41,989 nt of DNA, from NCBI GenBank assembly GCA_903929195.1, contig CAIYTT010000207.1:1-41989 (forward strand), read 5' to 3'. This stretch comes from an uncultured Bacteroidota bacterium. GTDB taxonomy: Bacteria; Bacteroidota; Bacteroidia; Chitinophagales; Chitinophagaceae. The notes below the pieces were generated by a model, which did not search any database, was not told the origin of the DNA, and saw only the letters and a list, made by a program, of their open reading frames with translations. Shown piece after piece: positions 17,213-25,473 of this stretch. Each line of letters opens with the position of its first letter. Within the stretch, counting starts at the first letter, position 1. The position numbers were made by a program, and so were the translations under genes.

Positions 17213-18733
17213 TTATTGAGCTTGGTTTAATGGTTTCATTTGTGGAAAAAATAATACATCTTGTATAGAAACTTGCCCTGTAAGTAACATAGCAAGTCTG
17301 TCTATACCTATGCCTATACCTGCAGTTGGTGGCATACCATATTCCAAGGCATTTAAAAAATCATAATCTATAAACATTGCTTCTTCATCTCCACGTTCCA
17401 TTAGTTTCACTTGTTCTTCAAACCTATGTCTTTGTTCAATGGGGTCGTTTAGTTCACTGTATGCATTTGCTATTTCTTTACCATTTATAATTAATTCAAA
17501 ACGCTCTACCAAGCCCTCAATTGTACGGTGTTTCTTAGTTAATGGGCTCATCTCAACAGGGTAATCAATAATAAATGTGGGTTGTATATAGCTTTTTTCA
17601 CATTTTGCGCTAAACAATTCATCTACCAGCTTACCCTTACCCATTGTGTTATCAACAGCAATATGTAAATTATGGCATACTTCTCTAATTCCGTTTTCGT
17701 CCATACTGCTTATGTCGTGGCCTGTATGTTCTTTAATGGCATCATAAATACTTATTCTTTTGTAAGGTGCTTTTAAATCAACAGTAATGCCATCTATAAC
17801 CGTGCTTGTAATGCCATTGGTTGCAATAGCGGTTTTTTCAAGTAATTGTTCTGTTGTTTCCATCATCCAAAAATAGTCTTTGTATGCAACATAAAACTCC
17901 AAAATAGTAAATTCAGGGTTGTGAGTTCTATCCATACCCTCGTTTCTAAAATCACGGCTAAATTCATATACCCAATCGAAGCCGCCAACAATTAAGCGTT
18001 TTAGGTATAATTCGTTAGCTATACGCAAATATAGTGGTATGTTAAGAGCATTGTGATGTGTAATAAAAGGGCGAGCCGAAGCACCACCCGGAATGCTTTG
18101 TAATACAGGGGTATCAACTTCAAGACCACCACGCATATTTAAGAAATCGCGTATGGCATTTTTCATTTTTGTTATTTTTGTAAAACGTTGTCTTACATCT
18201 TCATTTACTATTAAATCGGCATAACGTTGGCGGTATTTAAATTCAAGGTCTGTAACTGCATCAAACACTTCTCCGTCTTTTTCTTTTACAATTGGTAATG
18301 GGTGTAAAGACTTAGTAAGTAAGGTGAATTCTCTAACGTGTACTGATGTTTCACCTGTTTTTGTAATAAATGCATAGCCTTTTACGCCAATAATATCACC
18401 GAGGTCTAATAATTTTTTAAAAACAACATCATATAGAGATTTGTCTTCACCTGGGCAAATATCATCTCTACGAATGTAAATTTGAATTCTGCCGGCACTG
18501 TCTTGCAAAACTGCAAAATTTGCCTTTCCCATATCCCTAACGCTCATAATGCGACCAGCTAAAGAAATATTTTGAAAAGCTTCTTTCGTTTCTTCATTAA
18601 AATTTTGTTTTATTTCAACAGAAGAATGGCTGATTTCAAATAGGGGAGCAGGGTAGGGTTCTATACCATATTTTTTTAGTTCTAAGAGTTTCTCTCTGCG
18701 TATTTGTTGCTGTTCGTTTAGTGTAACTTGCAT
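17213..18733 (-). CDS. lysS: Lysyl-tRNA synthetase, class II
   Basis: Charges tRNA-Lys in the cytoplasm. 506 residues, the usual length. An N-terminal OB-fold anticodon-binding domain (about residues 55-160, ISLAGRIMSVRDMGK) is followed by the class II core: motif 2 FRNEGMDRTHNPEF and motif 3 GIGIGIDRLAMLL. The ATG is preceded by a -7 box only 5 nt upstream. DUF1684 gene follows. Confidence 0.96.
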   Translation of the reverse strand: MQVTLNEQQQIRREKLLELKKYGIEPYPAPLFEISHSSVEIKQNFNEETKEAFQNISLAGRIMSVRDMGKANFAVLQDSAGRIQIYIRRDDICPGEDKSLYDVVFKKLLDLGDIIGVKGYAFITKTGETSVHVREFTLLTKSLHPLPIVKEKDGEVFDAVTDLEFKYRQRYADLIVNEDVRQRFTKITKMKNAIRDFLNMRGGLEVDTPVLQSIPGGASARPFITHHNALNIPLYLRIANELYLKRLIVGGFDWVYEFSRDFRNEGMDRTHNPEFTILEFYVAYKDYFWMMETTEQLLEKTAIATNGITSTVIDGITVDLKAPYKRISIYDAIKEHTGHDISSMDENGIREVCHNLHIAVDNTMGKGKLVDELFSAKCEKSYIQPTFIIDYPVEMSPLTKKHRTIEGLVERFELIINGKEIANAYSELNDPIEQRHRFEEQVKLMERGDEEAMFIDYDFLNALEYGMPPTAGIGIGIDRLAMLLTGQVSIQDVLFFPQMKPLNQAQ

Positions 18734-18738
18734 AAATG

Positions 18739-18746
18739 CAAAAGTA
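18739..18746 (-). promoter_or_regulatory. -7 box (TACTTTTG) of lysS
   Basis: TAnnTTTG match on the minus strand, 5 nt before the lysS ATG; predicts a leaderless or nearly leaderless mRNA. Confidence 0.55.
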
Positions 18747-18788
18747 ATTGATAAAAAGTAATTGATTGCTTGAAATTTTTTTATGTTT

Positions 18789-18833
18789 ATTGTGTATTAA
18801 TATATATTTTAAAAATATATATTAATACACAAT
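18789..18833. repeat. 45-bp AT-rich palindrome upstream of lysS
   Basis: 18789-18810 and 18812-18833 are perfect 22-nt arms around a single A (outer part ATTGTGTATTAATATATATT). It lies between the lysS promoter and the terminator of the next leftward gene. No gene ends beside it, so a terminator role is not obvious; an operator or relic palindrome are alternatives. Confidence 0.8.
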
Positions 18834-18962
18834 TTGAAGTCTTTAAAGGCGAATTTTGTATATTTTTATATAATTTATATGAAAAATAAGTAACAAATGC
18901 AATTAAGAATACAAAATGAGAAACCTACTTTTTTGTTCACGATACCCAAATTTTTTGATGTC

Positions 18963-19024
18963 TAATAAGCTATTAAATAATTAAAGCCTCCAATCGGAGG
19001 CTTTAATTATTTAATAGCTTATTA
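18963..19024 (-). terminator. 29-bp perfect hairpin after the Cys/His-rich gene
   Basis: 18963-18991 and 18996-19024 are perfectly complementary over 29 bp with a 4-nt loop (AATC); the GC-rich part AAGCCTCC/GGAGGCTT is at the tip. It begins 8 nt after the stop of the gene ending at 19032 and is the longest perfect stem in the window. Interpreted as its transcription terminator. Confidence 0.85.
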
Positions 19025-19031
19025 ATATTAT

Positions 19032-19736
19032 TTATTTGCTATAGCAATAGTTGTTAGTACCGGTACCTTCGCATTTAGGGCATACAATATACCATTTGCC
19101 GTTTCCACTGCAAATATTGCAATCTGCATACTTTAATACACGACCTTCGCCCATACATTTTTTACAAACAATTTCTTCTCTGTAGTGGCAAGTACCGCAA
19201 TTGTCATGATGACTGTCGCAAGAATAATGACTGCCACATGCATGATGATTACCACAACTTTCAAAATGATTACCGCAAGAAGAATGGTGTGTATTACAAA
19301 CATCATTATGGTCGCAAGTATTATGCATACGAGCTACACCTGCACCTTTTACTTTTACTTTTACATGGTTAGTTACATACTTTACTTTGCAATCATTGCA
19401 ACGTTTTACATAAGTAACAGCATGCTCTTCGCAACATCTTGAATGCCAGCCGTCAAAATCGCAATCATCATGCCAATAATGGTCGCAATGTTCTGCCCAA
19501 CCATGATGGTTGTAAGAAGAATAGTAGTAGCAATCTGCATCGCCACACATCATTCTGTGTTCTTCTTCGGCTCTGGAACATGATACTGAACCACAATGTC
19601 TCGTTTCTTTACAACAAGGGTTTGAATGACATTTAACTGCTTTTTTGCATTGGGCAAAAGTGCTGTTAAATAGGCCTGATACCATTGTGATTAAGAAAAC
19701 GGCAATCAGTGAAAAAATCTTTACATTTTGCTTCAT
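19032..19736 (-). CDS. Secreted Cys/His-rich protein with DnaJ-like CxxCxGxG zinc-finger end
   Basis: 234 residues with a signal peptide (cleavage near FNSTFA-Q at about 28). The mature part of about 206 residues holds 29 Cys and 22 His, roughly one residue in four. The central region (about 141-184) repeats Cys every six or seven residues with His between (SCGNHFESCGNHHACGSH). The last 45 residues carry three CxxC pairs with DnaJ-zinc-finger-like spacing: CKKCMGEG, CNICSGNG and CPKCEGTG. Inference: an exported metal-binding or disulfide-rich protein; no known family covers the whole length. It has its own strong terminator and no operon partner. Confidence 0.7.
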   Translation of the reverse strand: MKQNVKIFSLIAVFLITMVSGLFNSTFAQCKKAVKCHSNPCCKETRHCGSVSCSRAEEEHRMMCGDADCYYYSSYNHHGWAEHCDHYWHDDCDFDGWHSRCCEEHAVTYVKRCNDCKVKYVTNHVKVKVKGAGVARMHNTCDHNDVCNTHHSSCGNHFESCGNHHACGSHYSCDSHHDNCGTCHYREEIVCKKCMGEGRVLKYADCNICSGNGKWYIVCPKCEGTGTNNYCYSK

Positions 19737-19927
19737 AAGTTTAATATTTAGTTTTTATATTTTGAGAATAAAAATAGACAGAATTTTTATTGTTACAAAG
19801 GTTTTTTATAAGTATTAATTATTTATATTTGTATATAGTTTAATTAGTGGAAAAAAATGAAAGAAAAGAAAAATTTATTTTCTTGAAAAATAATAATTAT
19901 AACTTCTATCTATTTGGTTACTAATAA

Positions 19928-19988
19928 TTTAAGAATATTATTTTTATTACAACCAAAAAAATAGTTGTAATATTATAATATTCTTAAA
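19928..19988 (-). terminator. Two-part hairpin after the 66-residue gene
   Basis: 14 bp (19928-19941 with 19975-19988) continue, after a small internal loop, into 8 bp (ATTACAAC 19946-19953 with GTTGTAAT 19964-19971). It lies about 22 nt downstream of the small leftward gene and supports that gene being real. Confidence 0.65.
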
Positions 19989-20010
19989 AATGAATTCTAA
20001 AACAGAATTT

Positions 20011-20211
20011 TTATAGCTCCCTGCTTTTTTGCAATAAAAACTGAATTGATTCAGCCCGAGGACTTAATAAATCTCGTGAAATTTGTTGCTGAATTTTTCT
20101 TTCAAATGCTATTTGTGTAAGTACGTCATCTATAGTTGCAGATGAGGAAATAGTAGGAGTATGAAAGTAAATCGTTTTTTGTGTAAGTTTTTTGTGTAAA
20201 GTTTTGTTCAT
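20011..20211 (-). CDS. Small hypothetical protein
   Basis: 66 residues, MNKTLHKKLTQKTIYFHTPT and an Arg/Gln-rich C-terminal half ending IQFLLQKSREL. It resembles in layout the many 40-70-residue basic proteins of Bacteroidota that have a short conserved tail before the stop, but I cannot name a family. A hairpin terminator follows it, which favours expression. Confidence 0.5.
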   Translation of the reverse strand: MNKTLHKKLTQKTIYFHTPTISSSATIDDVLTQIAFERKIQQQISRDLLSPRAESIQFLLQKSREL

Positions 20212-20337
20212 CTATTATTGGTTTTATGTTTAACGCTACCCAATTAGATATATTGTATTGTTGCTAAATTAATAATAAAAACATTTTAAAAAATGACTGC
20301 CAAAATATTTACCCAAATATAGTGTAGCTAAATTGAC

Positions 20338-20345
20338 TACTTTTG
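20338..20345 (+). promoter_or_regulatory. -7 box (TACTTTTG) of the TIGR01777 gene
   Basis: TAnnTTTG match, 24 nt before the ATG at 20370. No convincing -33 element. Confidence 0.5.
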
Positions 20346-20369
20346 AACATGAACAGATTATTAAATTAA

Positions 20370-21290
20370 ATGAAAACGATTGGAATAACAGGTGGTAGTG
20401 GTTTAGTAGGTACGCATCTTACAAATGCTTTAATTACAAAAGGGTATCATGTTATTATTTTTACAAGAAAAAAAGAGAATTTATTAAAAAAGATAAATGT
20501 AACTTTTGCCTTCTGGGACCCCAAAAATGAAGCTTGTGATACAGAAGCATTAGCTAAAATTGATGCTATGGTACACTTGGCAGGTGCCGGAGTATCCGAA
20601 AAAAGATGGACTAATGAACGGAAAAAAGAAATTGCTGAAAGTAGAATTTCCGGTACACACTTTTTAATTGAACAATTAAAAATACACGCACCCAATTGTA
20701 AAACGTTTATTTCTGCCTCTGCAATAGGGTTTTACGGTGCAACAGCAAAAAATCAAAAACCATTTATTGAAACCGACTCTCCTTCTACCGATTTCTTAGG
20801 TTCTACTTGCCAACTATGGGAGCAAGAATCTTTGTGTGCCTCTGAGTTTCTAAGGACGGTTATTTTTCGTTTTGGCATCGTTTTAGGTAAACAGGGTGGG
20901 GCGTTTCCAGAGTTTTATAATCCATTAAAGTATGGTATTATACCAATATTGGGTAGCGGAAATCAAATTATGAGTTGGATACATGCCGATGATTTAGCAG
21001 AGATGATTGCTTATGCTCTAAAAAATACCAACCTCGAAGGCATTTATAATGCTGTAAGCCCCAAACCTGCCAATCAGAAAAAAATTATATTTACAATTGC
21101 CAGAGTAATGGGTGGGATAAAAATACCCGTTTTTGCTCCGTCAATTATACTTAAAATTGTACTAGGTGAAATGAGTATTGAAATACTTAAAAGTTGTAAT
21201 GTAAGTGCGAGAAAAATTAAAGAAAGTGGTTTTATATTTAAATACCCCATATTAGAAGATGCAATAAGAGCCATTTTGCTTAAATATTAG
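20370..21290 (+). CDS. TIGR01777-family NAD(P)-dependent epimerase (SDR)
   Basis: 306 residues. Extended SDR with N-terminal nucleotide-binding GITGGSGLVGTHL, VHLAGAGVSEKRW and the C-terminal DUF1731-type region (KIPVFAPSIILKIVLGEMS) that defines the family of E. coli YfcH. Substrate unknown. The gene overlaps the convergent ribF end by 11 nt, so the two mRNAs are complementary at their 3' ends and share no room for a separate terminator. Confidence 0.88.
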   Translation: MKTIGITGGSGLVGTHLTNALITKGYHVIIFTRKKENLLKKINVTFAFWDPKNEACDTEALAKIDAMVHLAGAGVSEKRWTNERKKEIAESRISGTHFLIEQLKIHAPNCKTFISASAIGFYGATAKNQKPFIETDSPSTDFLGSTCQLWEQESLCASEFLRTVIFRFGIVLGKQGGAFPEFYNPLKYGIIPILGSGNQIMSWIHADDLAEMIAYALKNTNLEGIYNAVSPKPANQKKIIFTIARVMGGIKIPVFAPSIILKIVLGEMSIEILKSCNVSARKIKESGFIFKYPILEDAIRAILLKY

Positions 21291-22218
21291 CTATTTCGTT
21301 TATTCTAATTGCATCCATTTTATCGCGGTGTAATTGGTCTTTTAATTCAATGAGTGAACCAAATTTTTGTTCATCCCTTGTTTTCTCAATAAAAAGAATT
21401 TCTATATTTTGCCCATATATATCTTCATTAAAATCAAATATATTCGCCTCTATTCTTAGTTCTTTTTTATCAGTAACAGTGGGGTTATAACCTATATTAA
21501 GCATACCGCAATAGGTGTTATTATTGTGTATAACTTTTATGGCATAAATACCTAATGCCGGTAATAATTGGTCGCTATCGTTAGGCTTTATATTAGCAGT
21601 TGGATAGCCAATTGTTCTGCCTAATTTATTGCCATGTACTACAATACCAGCAAGAGAATAAAAACGACCCAACATTTTATTAGCATTGCTTATTTGCCCT
21701 AAAATTAAAAAATTCCTTATTTTAGTAGAACTTATAGCTGCATCATCAATAAGTTGTGCCGGTATTTCTTTAACTTGGTATCCTAAATTCGGACCAAATT
21801 GTTTTAAAAGGTTAATATCTCCTTTTCTGTCACAGCCAAAACGATGGTCATAACCAATAATAATAGTATGAGGATGAAACAAACCGGAAATGAAATTGAT
21901 AATATATTCATTTGCTGTTTTTTGGGCAAACTCTTTTGTGAAAGGCATTACTACAATATGTTCAATACCGGCATTAAGAATTAGGTTTATTTTGGTTGCT
22001 AATGGTGTCAGTAATCCTAACTGTTGGTTGGGGAAAAGTAGTTTTCGCGGGTGTGGGTCAAACGTTATTAAAACACTTTCGCCATTTACCATTTTGGCAT
22101 AATTAACTACTTCCTTCAATATCTCTTTATGCCCTAAATGTACGCCATCGAAAGTACCAATAGTAACAACGGCATTCTTGAAATCCGGTAAGTGATGTAT
22201 GTCTGAAAATACGCCCAT
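21280..22218 (-). CDS. ribF: Bifunctional riboflavin kinase / FAD synthetase
   Basis: Makes FMN then FAD from riboflavin. 312 residues. N-terminal FAD synthetase part with GTFDGVHLGHKEIL, ITFDPHPRKLL, GYDHRFGCDRKGD and ISSTKIRNFLILG; C-terminal riboflavin kinase part beginning LGRTIGYPTANI. The ATG at 22218 is 11 nt after a -7 box. No riboflavin riboswitch was seen upstream. Confidence 0.95.
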   Translation of the reverse strand: MGVFSDIHHLPDFKNAVVTIGTFDGVHLGHKEILKEVVNYAKMVNGESVLITFDPHPRKLLFPNQQLGLLTPLATKINLILNAGIEHIVVMPFTKEFAQKTANEYIINFISGLFHPHTIIIGYDHRFGCDRKGDINLLKQFGPNLGYQVKEIPAQLIDDAAISSTKIRNFLILGQISNANKMLGRFYSLAGIVVHGNKLGRTIGYPTANIKPNDSDQLLPALGIYAIKVIHNNNTYCGMLNIGYNPTVTDKKELRIEANIFDFNEDIYGQNIEILFIEKTRDEQKFGSLIELKDQLHRDKMDAIRINEIANI

Positions 22219-22229
22219 GCAAAGATTGG

Positions 22230-22237
22230 CAAAGGTA
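22230..22237 (-). promoter_or_regulatory. -7 box (TACCTTTG) of ribF
   Basis: TAnnTTTG match on the minus strand, 11 nt before the ribF ATG. Confidence 0.5.
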
Positions 22238-22391
22238 ATAGGATTTTACTATACAATAGTACTATTAGAATTATAATAAGTGTGGTTGTGATACTCTAAA
22301 TATTATTTGTAATATTCCTTATTACTTTTTCATATTGTTATATAAGGTTTTCTTAGCCCTTATATAGTACCTTCGCAAAAAAAGAATAGTC

Positions 22392-22907
22392 ATGCAAGCA
22401 AAAAATCCTAAAGATTCTTATATAGTAATGTCCGAACTTGTGTTACCCAACGATACGAACCTATTAGGTAATTTAATGGGTGGTAAGTTAATGCATTATA
22501 TGGACATAGCTGCCGCAATAGCATCAATGAAACATTGTAACTGCCCGGTAGTAACTGCTTCGGTAGATAATCTTTCCTTTGCTAACCCCATTAAATTAGG
22601 TAACCTATTAACGATAGAAGCTACGCTAACGCGTGCTTTTAGTACATCTATGGAGGTTTACTTAAAAGTATGGGGAGAAGACTTAGCAGCACAATATAAA
22701 TATTTATCGAATGAGGCATATTTTACTTTTGTAGCCTTAGACCCTAATAGCCGCCCTCGTAAAGTGCCTGAATTGATACCGGAAACAGAGGCTGAACAAA
22801 AAATGTATGACGGTGCTTTACGCCGCAGACAATTAAGACTATTATTAGCCGGTAAAATGAAGGCAGAAGATGCAGGCGAATTAAGAGCTTTTTTTATAAA
22901 AGACTAA
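22392..22907 (+). CDS. Acyl-CoA thioesterase (hotdog fold)
   Basis: 171 residues. Hydrolyses acyl-CoA to free acid and CoA. The N-terminal part MSELVLPNDTNLLGNLMGGK followed by LMHYMDIAAAIASMKHC is characteristic of the YciA/ACOT-type cytosolic thioesterases, with the family-conserved Asp and Asn present. The C-terminal 40 residues are charged and probably helical. Upstream TACCTTCG is a one-mismatch -7 box. Confidence 0.88.
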   Translation: MQAKNPKDSYIVMSELVLPNDTNLLGNLMGGKLMHYMDIAAAIASMKHCNCPVVTASVDNLSFANPIKLGNLLTIEATLTRAFSTSMEVYLKVWGEDLAAQYKYLSNEAYFTFVALDPNSRPRKVPELIPETEAEQKMYDGALRRRQLRLLLAGKMKAEDAGELRAFFIKD

Positions 22908-22965
22908 AATTTGATGTTTGTAAACGCTTTTTGTTTATAATACACGTTTTATCCCCCTGCATACT

Positions 22966-22973
22966 TATCTTTG
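22966..22973 (+). promoter_or_regulatory. -7 box (TATCTTTG) of the M16-like gene
   Basis: TAnnTTTG match, 15 nt before the ATG at 22989. A TTG at 22983 is also in frame but lies only 9 nt after the box. Confidence 0.5.
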
Positions 22974-22988
22974 ATAAAATAATTGGAA

Positions 22989-24275
22989 ATGATAGTAGAT
23001 AGAAAAATAGCACCTCAAATACATGATGCAATAGAATTTGATTATATATTGCCTTCTATAAATAAAGAAAAATTAAATAATGGCTTGCCTTTTTATTGGT
23101 TCAATGCAGGTGTGCAAGATGTAGTGCAGATAGATTGGGTGTTTCCTGCCGGTTTATGGCAAGAACAAAAAACAGCAGTGGCACACACGGTGGCAGCCCT
23201 ACTGAAAAACGGTACTACTAAATATAATGCAGAACAAATAAATGAAGCTTTGGAGTTTTATGGTGCCCAACTTAAAGTGGCTGCCAATAACGATTATGGT
23301 ACTATTACTCTCTATAGCTTAACCAAACATTTGCCGGTATTATTACCTATAGTTTACGAAATTATTACCGATGCCCAATTTCCGGAACAGGAAGTAGAAT
23401 TACATAAAAAAAATGCAATTCAAAAATTACTTATCAATTTACGCCAATGCGAATTTGTTGCTAATAGGCATATAGATGCACTTTTATTCGGAGAGCATCA
23501 TCCGTATGGTCGTTATACTAAAAAAGAAGATATAGAAGCCATTACCAGGCAAGACTTACTTCAGTTTTATAATGCTCATTTTAATATTGCCAATATGCAA
23601 ATATTTATGGCAGGTAAAATGGGTAGTATTGAAGTAAAATGTATGAATGATATTTTCGGAAACAGTTCAATCTACCAACAAAACTTTTTACAGAGAAATA
23701 CATTTGAAATATCCTCATCGAACGAGAAGGCAAATAGAATTACAAATGATATAAATGGAGTGCAAGGAGCAGTGCGTATTGGCCGTTTATTCCCGGATAA
23801 ACAACATCCCGATTTTGCACCAATGGTGGTCTTAAATACATTGTTCGGTGGTTATTTTGGTAGCAGACTAATGAGTAATATACGAGAAGATAAAGGCTAT
23901 ACTTATGGTATTTATAGTTCTTTGGTAGCAGAAAAAAACGGTGGTTCTTTAGTTGTACATACCGAAACAGGCAGAGATGTTGCTGAAAAAGCAATAATAG
24001 AAATATATAAAGAAATGGAGCTTTTATGTAACGAACAAGCCCCGGATGAAGAACTTCTTTTAGTGAAAAATTACCTTTTAGGTGGTTTACTTGGCGACTT
24101 AGACGGTCCGTTTTCAATACTAAGACGCTGGCGTTCTATTATTTTAAATGGGTTTACAGACGAACATTTTAATAATAACATAAATACCTATAAAACTGTT
24201 AGCCCAGAGAAACTTTTGCAACTGGCACAAAAATATTTTAATAAAAAAGACTTTTTTGAGGTAATGGTTATTTGA
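22989..24275 (+). CDS. M16-family (insulinase-like) protein lacking the zinc-binding motif
   Basis: 428 residues, the length of a two-domain M16B subunit. Where active members have HxxEH, this protein reads VAHTVAALLKNGTT: the first His (about 66) stays but Glu and the second His are Ala. It keeps the substrate-side pair SNIREDKGYTYGIYSS with Arg and Tyr (about 299 and 306), the hallmark of the non-catalytic partner in M16B heterodimers. Inference: a pseudo-peptidase that should pair with an active subunit; none is adjacent. No signal peptide, so probably cytoplasmic. Confidence 0.8.
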   Translation: MIVDRKIAPQIHDAIEFDYILPSINKEKLNNGLPFYWFNAGVQDVVQIDWVFPAGLWQEQKTAVAHTVAALLKNGTTKYNAEQINEALEFYGAQLKVAANNDYGTITLYSLTKHLPVLLPIVYEIITDAQFPEQEVELHKKNAIQKLLINLRQCEFVANRHIDALLFGEHHPYGRYTKKEDIEAITRQDLLQFYNAHFNIANMQIFMAGKMGSIEVKCMNDIFGNSSIYQQNFLQRNTFEISSSNEKANRITNDINGVQGAVRIGRLFPDKQHPDFAPMVVLNTLFGGYFGSRLMSNIREDKGYTYGIYSSLVAEKNGGSLVVHTETGRDVAEKAIIEIYKEMELLCNEQAPDEELLLVKNYLLGGLLGDLDGPFSILRRWRSIILNGFTDEHFNNNINTYKTVSPEKLLQLAQKYFNKKDFFEVMVI

Positions 24276-24309
24276 TGTGCAAATTAGCGTTACCAACAAT
24301 AACAAATCT

Positions 24310-24359
24310 GTTTATAAAATGTAGGTTGAAAGCCCGAGGGTACCCTACATTTTATAAAC
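24310..24359 (+). terminator. Hairpin after the M16-like gene
   Basis: GTTTATAAAATGTAGG (24310-24325) pairs perfectly with CCTACATTTTATAAAC (24344-24359), 16 bp with an 18-nt loop, 35 nt after the stop. No T run follows, so termination efficiency is uncertain. Confidence 0.6.
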
Positions 24360-24469
24360 TTAATAGCGCAAACAAAGGGGGATGTGTGGATTTTTGTGGG
24401 CTTGTATAGAAACGATGATTCCCAAAAAAAACAGAATGGAAATTTATAATGATTGAATGCTCTATATTA

Positions 24470-24536
24470 TCAAATTTTAGGTTAAAAGCTTTAGTTATTT
24501 CTTGAATTTGGATAATGTAACTATATTATATTTCAT
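24470..24536 (-). pseudogene. RelE-type toxin, 5' remnant
   Basis: ATG at 24536 overlaps the end of the upstream antitoxin relic by 11 nt, as in intact modules. The reading MKYNIVTLSKFKK-stop-LKLLT matches the usual beginning of RelE/ParE-type toxins, in which a Glu codon normally stands where a TAA is here. A second stop follows within a few codons, and nothing recognisable is left further downstream. Identification rests on about 18 residues plus gene order. Confidence 0.5.
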
Positions 24537-24743
24537 TCAAAAGGTTTATTGCGGGTTTGCCTTTAAATTTACCAGCTTTAATTTGGTTTAGTTCTTAAAT
24601 AGATTCCTTAAATCCATTTATGAAGTCTTGTTTAGATTTACTGTTTTTTTATTCTCTTTAAACGCTACGAATTCAATTTTTTTTATTAATTTAATAAAAA
24701 ATGAATACTCTTTTTTATGTATAGATAATGTTATATCACGCAT
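24526..24743 (-). pseudogene. Antitoxin relic paired with the RelE-type remnant
   Basis: From ATG 24743 the product reads MRDITLSIHKKEYSFFIKLI for 41 residues, then stops. In the next frame it continues INGFKESI-stop-ELNQIKAGKF and ends in PAINLLNEI. The whole would be about 72 residues with the INGFKxSxEELNQIKxG and FLNEL-like tail common to Bacteroidota antitoxins of RelE/ParE partners. It carries one frameshift and one nonsense codon, so it is inactive. Confidence 0.6.
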
Positions 24744-24814
24744 TATCACACATATTTTAATAGAATACAAAATTAGGTGTTTACAATTGAAAAAATAATT
24801 TTATATTTAATATA

Positions 24815-25064
24815 TTATAAACCATTTTGTTTTTTATGTTGCATAATAAGGCTTATACTCTTTACTGTTGTATAGCTTTTAGATATTCCATTTCGGTGGT
24901 TTTCTCTCCGATTGTATAGCATATTCATTGTTGCTTCATTATAAATAATATTATCTATGTTTGGCATTTTGTCTTCAACCAATACATACAGTGCCGAAAG
25001 ATGTTGTTCACCAGCAACTATTAATATATTTATGCAATCTTCCTCTTAATTCTGCAATTTCCAT
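24815..25064 (-). pseudogene. Second antitoxin-like relic, frameshifted
   Basis: ATG 25064 begins MEIAELRGRLHKYI, then the frame is lost after about 15 codons near 25020. One frame over it continues VAGEQHLSALYVLVEDKMPN and ends with LYNRRENHRNGISKSYTTVK, the R-xx-H-xx-G-x-SKS(F/Y)T ending typical of antitoxins in this phylum. No toxin partner is left beside it. Confidence 0.55.
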
Positions 25065-25092
25065 ATTTTTTTTGATTATAAAAATCTATTAT

Positions 25093-25473
25093 TTATAGAA
25101 TTTCCCACAGATTTAAAATTTTTATTTTTTTTATATCCTGAAAATCGCTTGTATTCCTTGTTATAAGTATAAGATTCATACTGATGGCAGTTGCAGCAAT
25201 AATTGCATCTGATAATTGTATTTTACTCTCTTTGCGTAATTCTATTGTAGTATTAATAATAGTTTTATTTATTTCAATTATATTTGCTAATCCAATAAAT
25301 TCTTCCATTACTAAAGTTGCAGCCTTAAACCCAAGAAATTCTATATAAGTAACAAATGAAACATTGAATTAATAATTTATTATTTCAGATAAGAATAAAA
25401 GTCCTTTTTGTGGTATTTTCTTTAATTGTGCATCAATTATTATGTTTGTGTCTATTAAATATCTCTTTCCCAT
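25093..25473 (-). pseudogene. VapC-like PIN-domain toxin with one in-frame stop
   Basis: From ATG 25473 the frame reads MGKRYLIDTNIIIDAQL to residue 34, meets TAA at 25369-25371, and then continues in the same frame to the natural stop at 25093 (126 codons in all). PIN-domain acids are present: Asp8 in YLIDTN, Glu in YIEFLG, Asp in LSDAIIAATA and Asp in TRNTSDF. VapC toxins are RNases; this one should be truncated unless the stop is read through. The start overlaps the end of the antitoxin gene by 19 nt. The stop is a single codon difference from an intact gene. Confidence 0.75.

Noticed and set aside
24560-25080. Mobile-element remnant as source of the decayed frames
   Set aside because: No transposase motif or terminal inverted repeats were found; the frames read as small antitoxin-like proteins.
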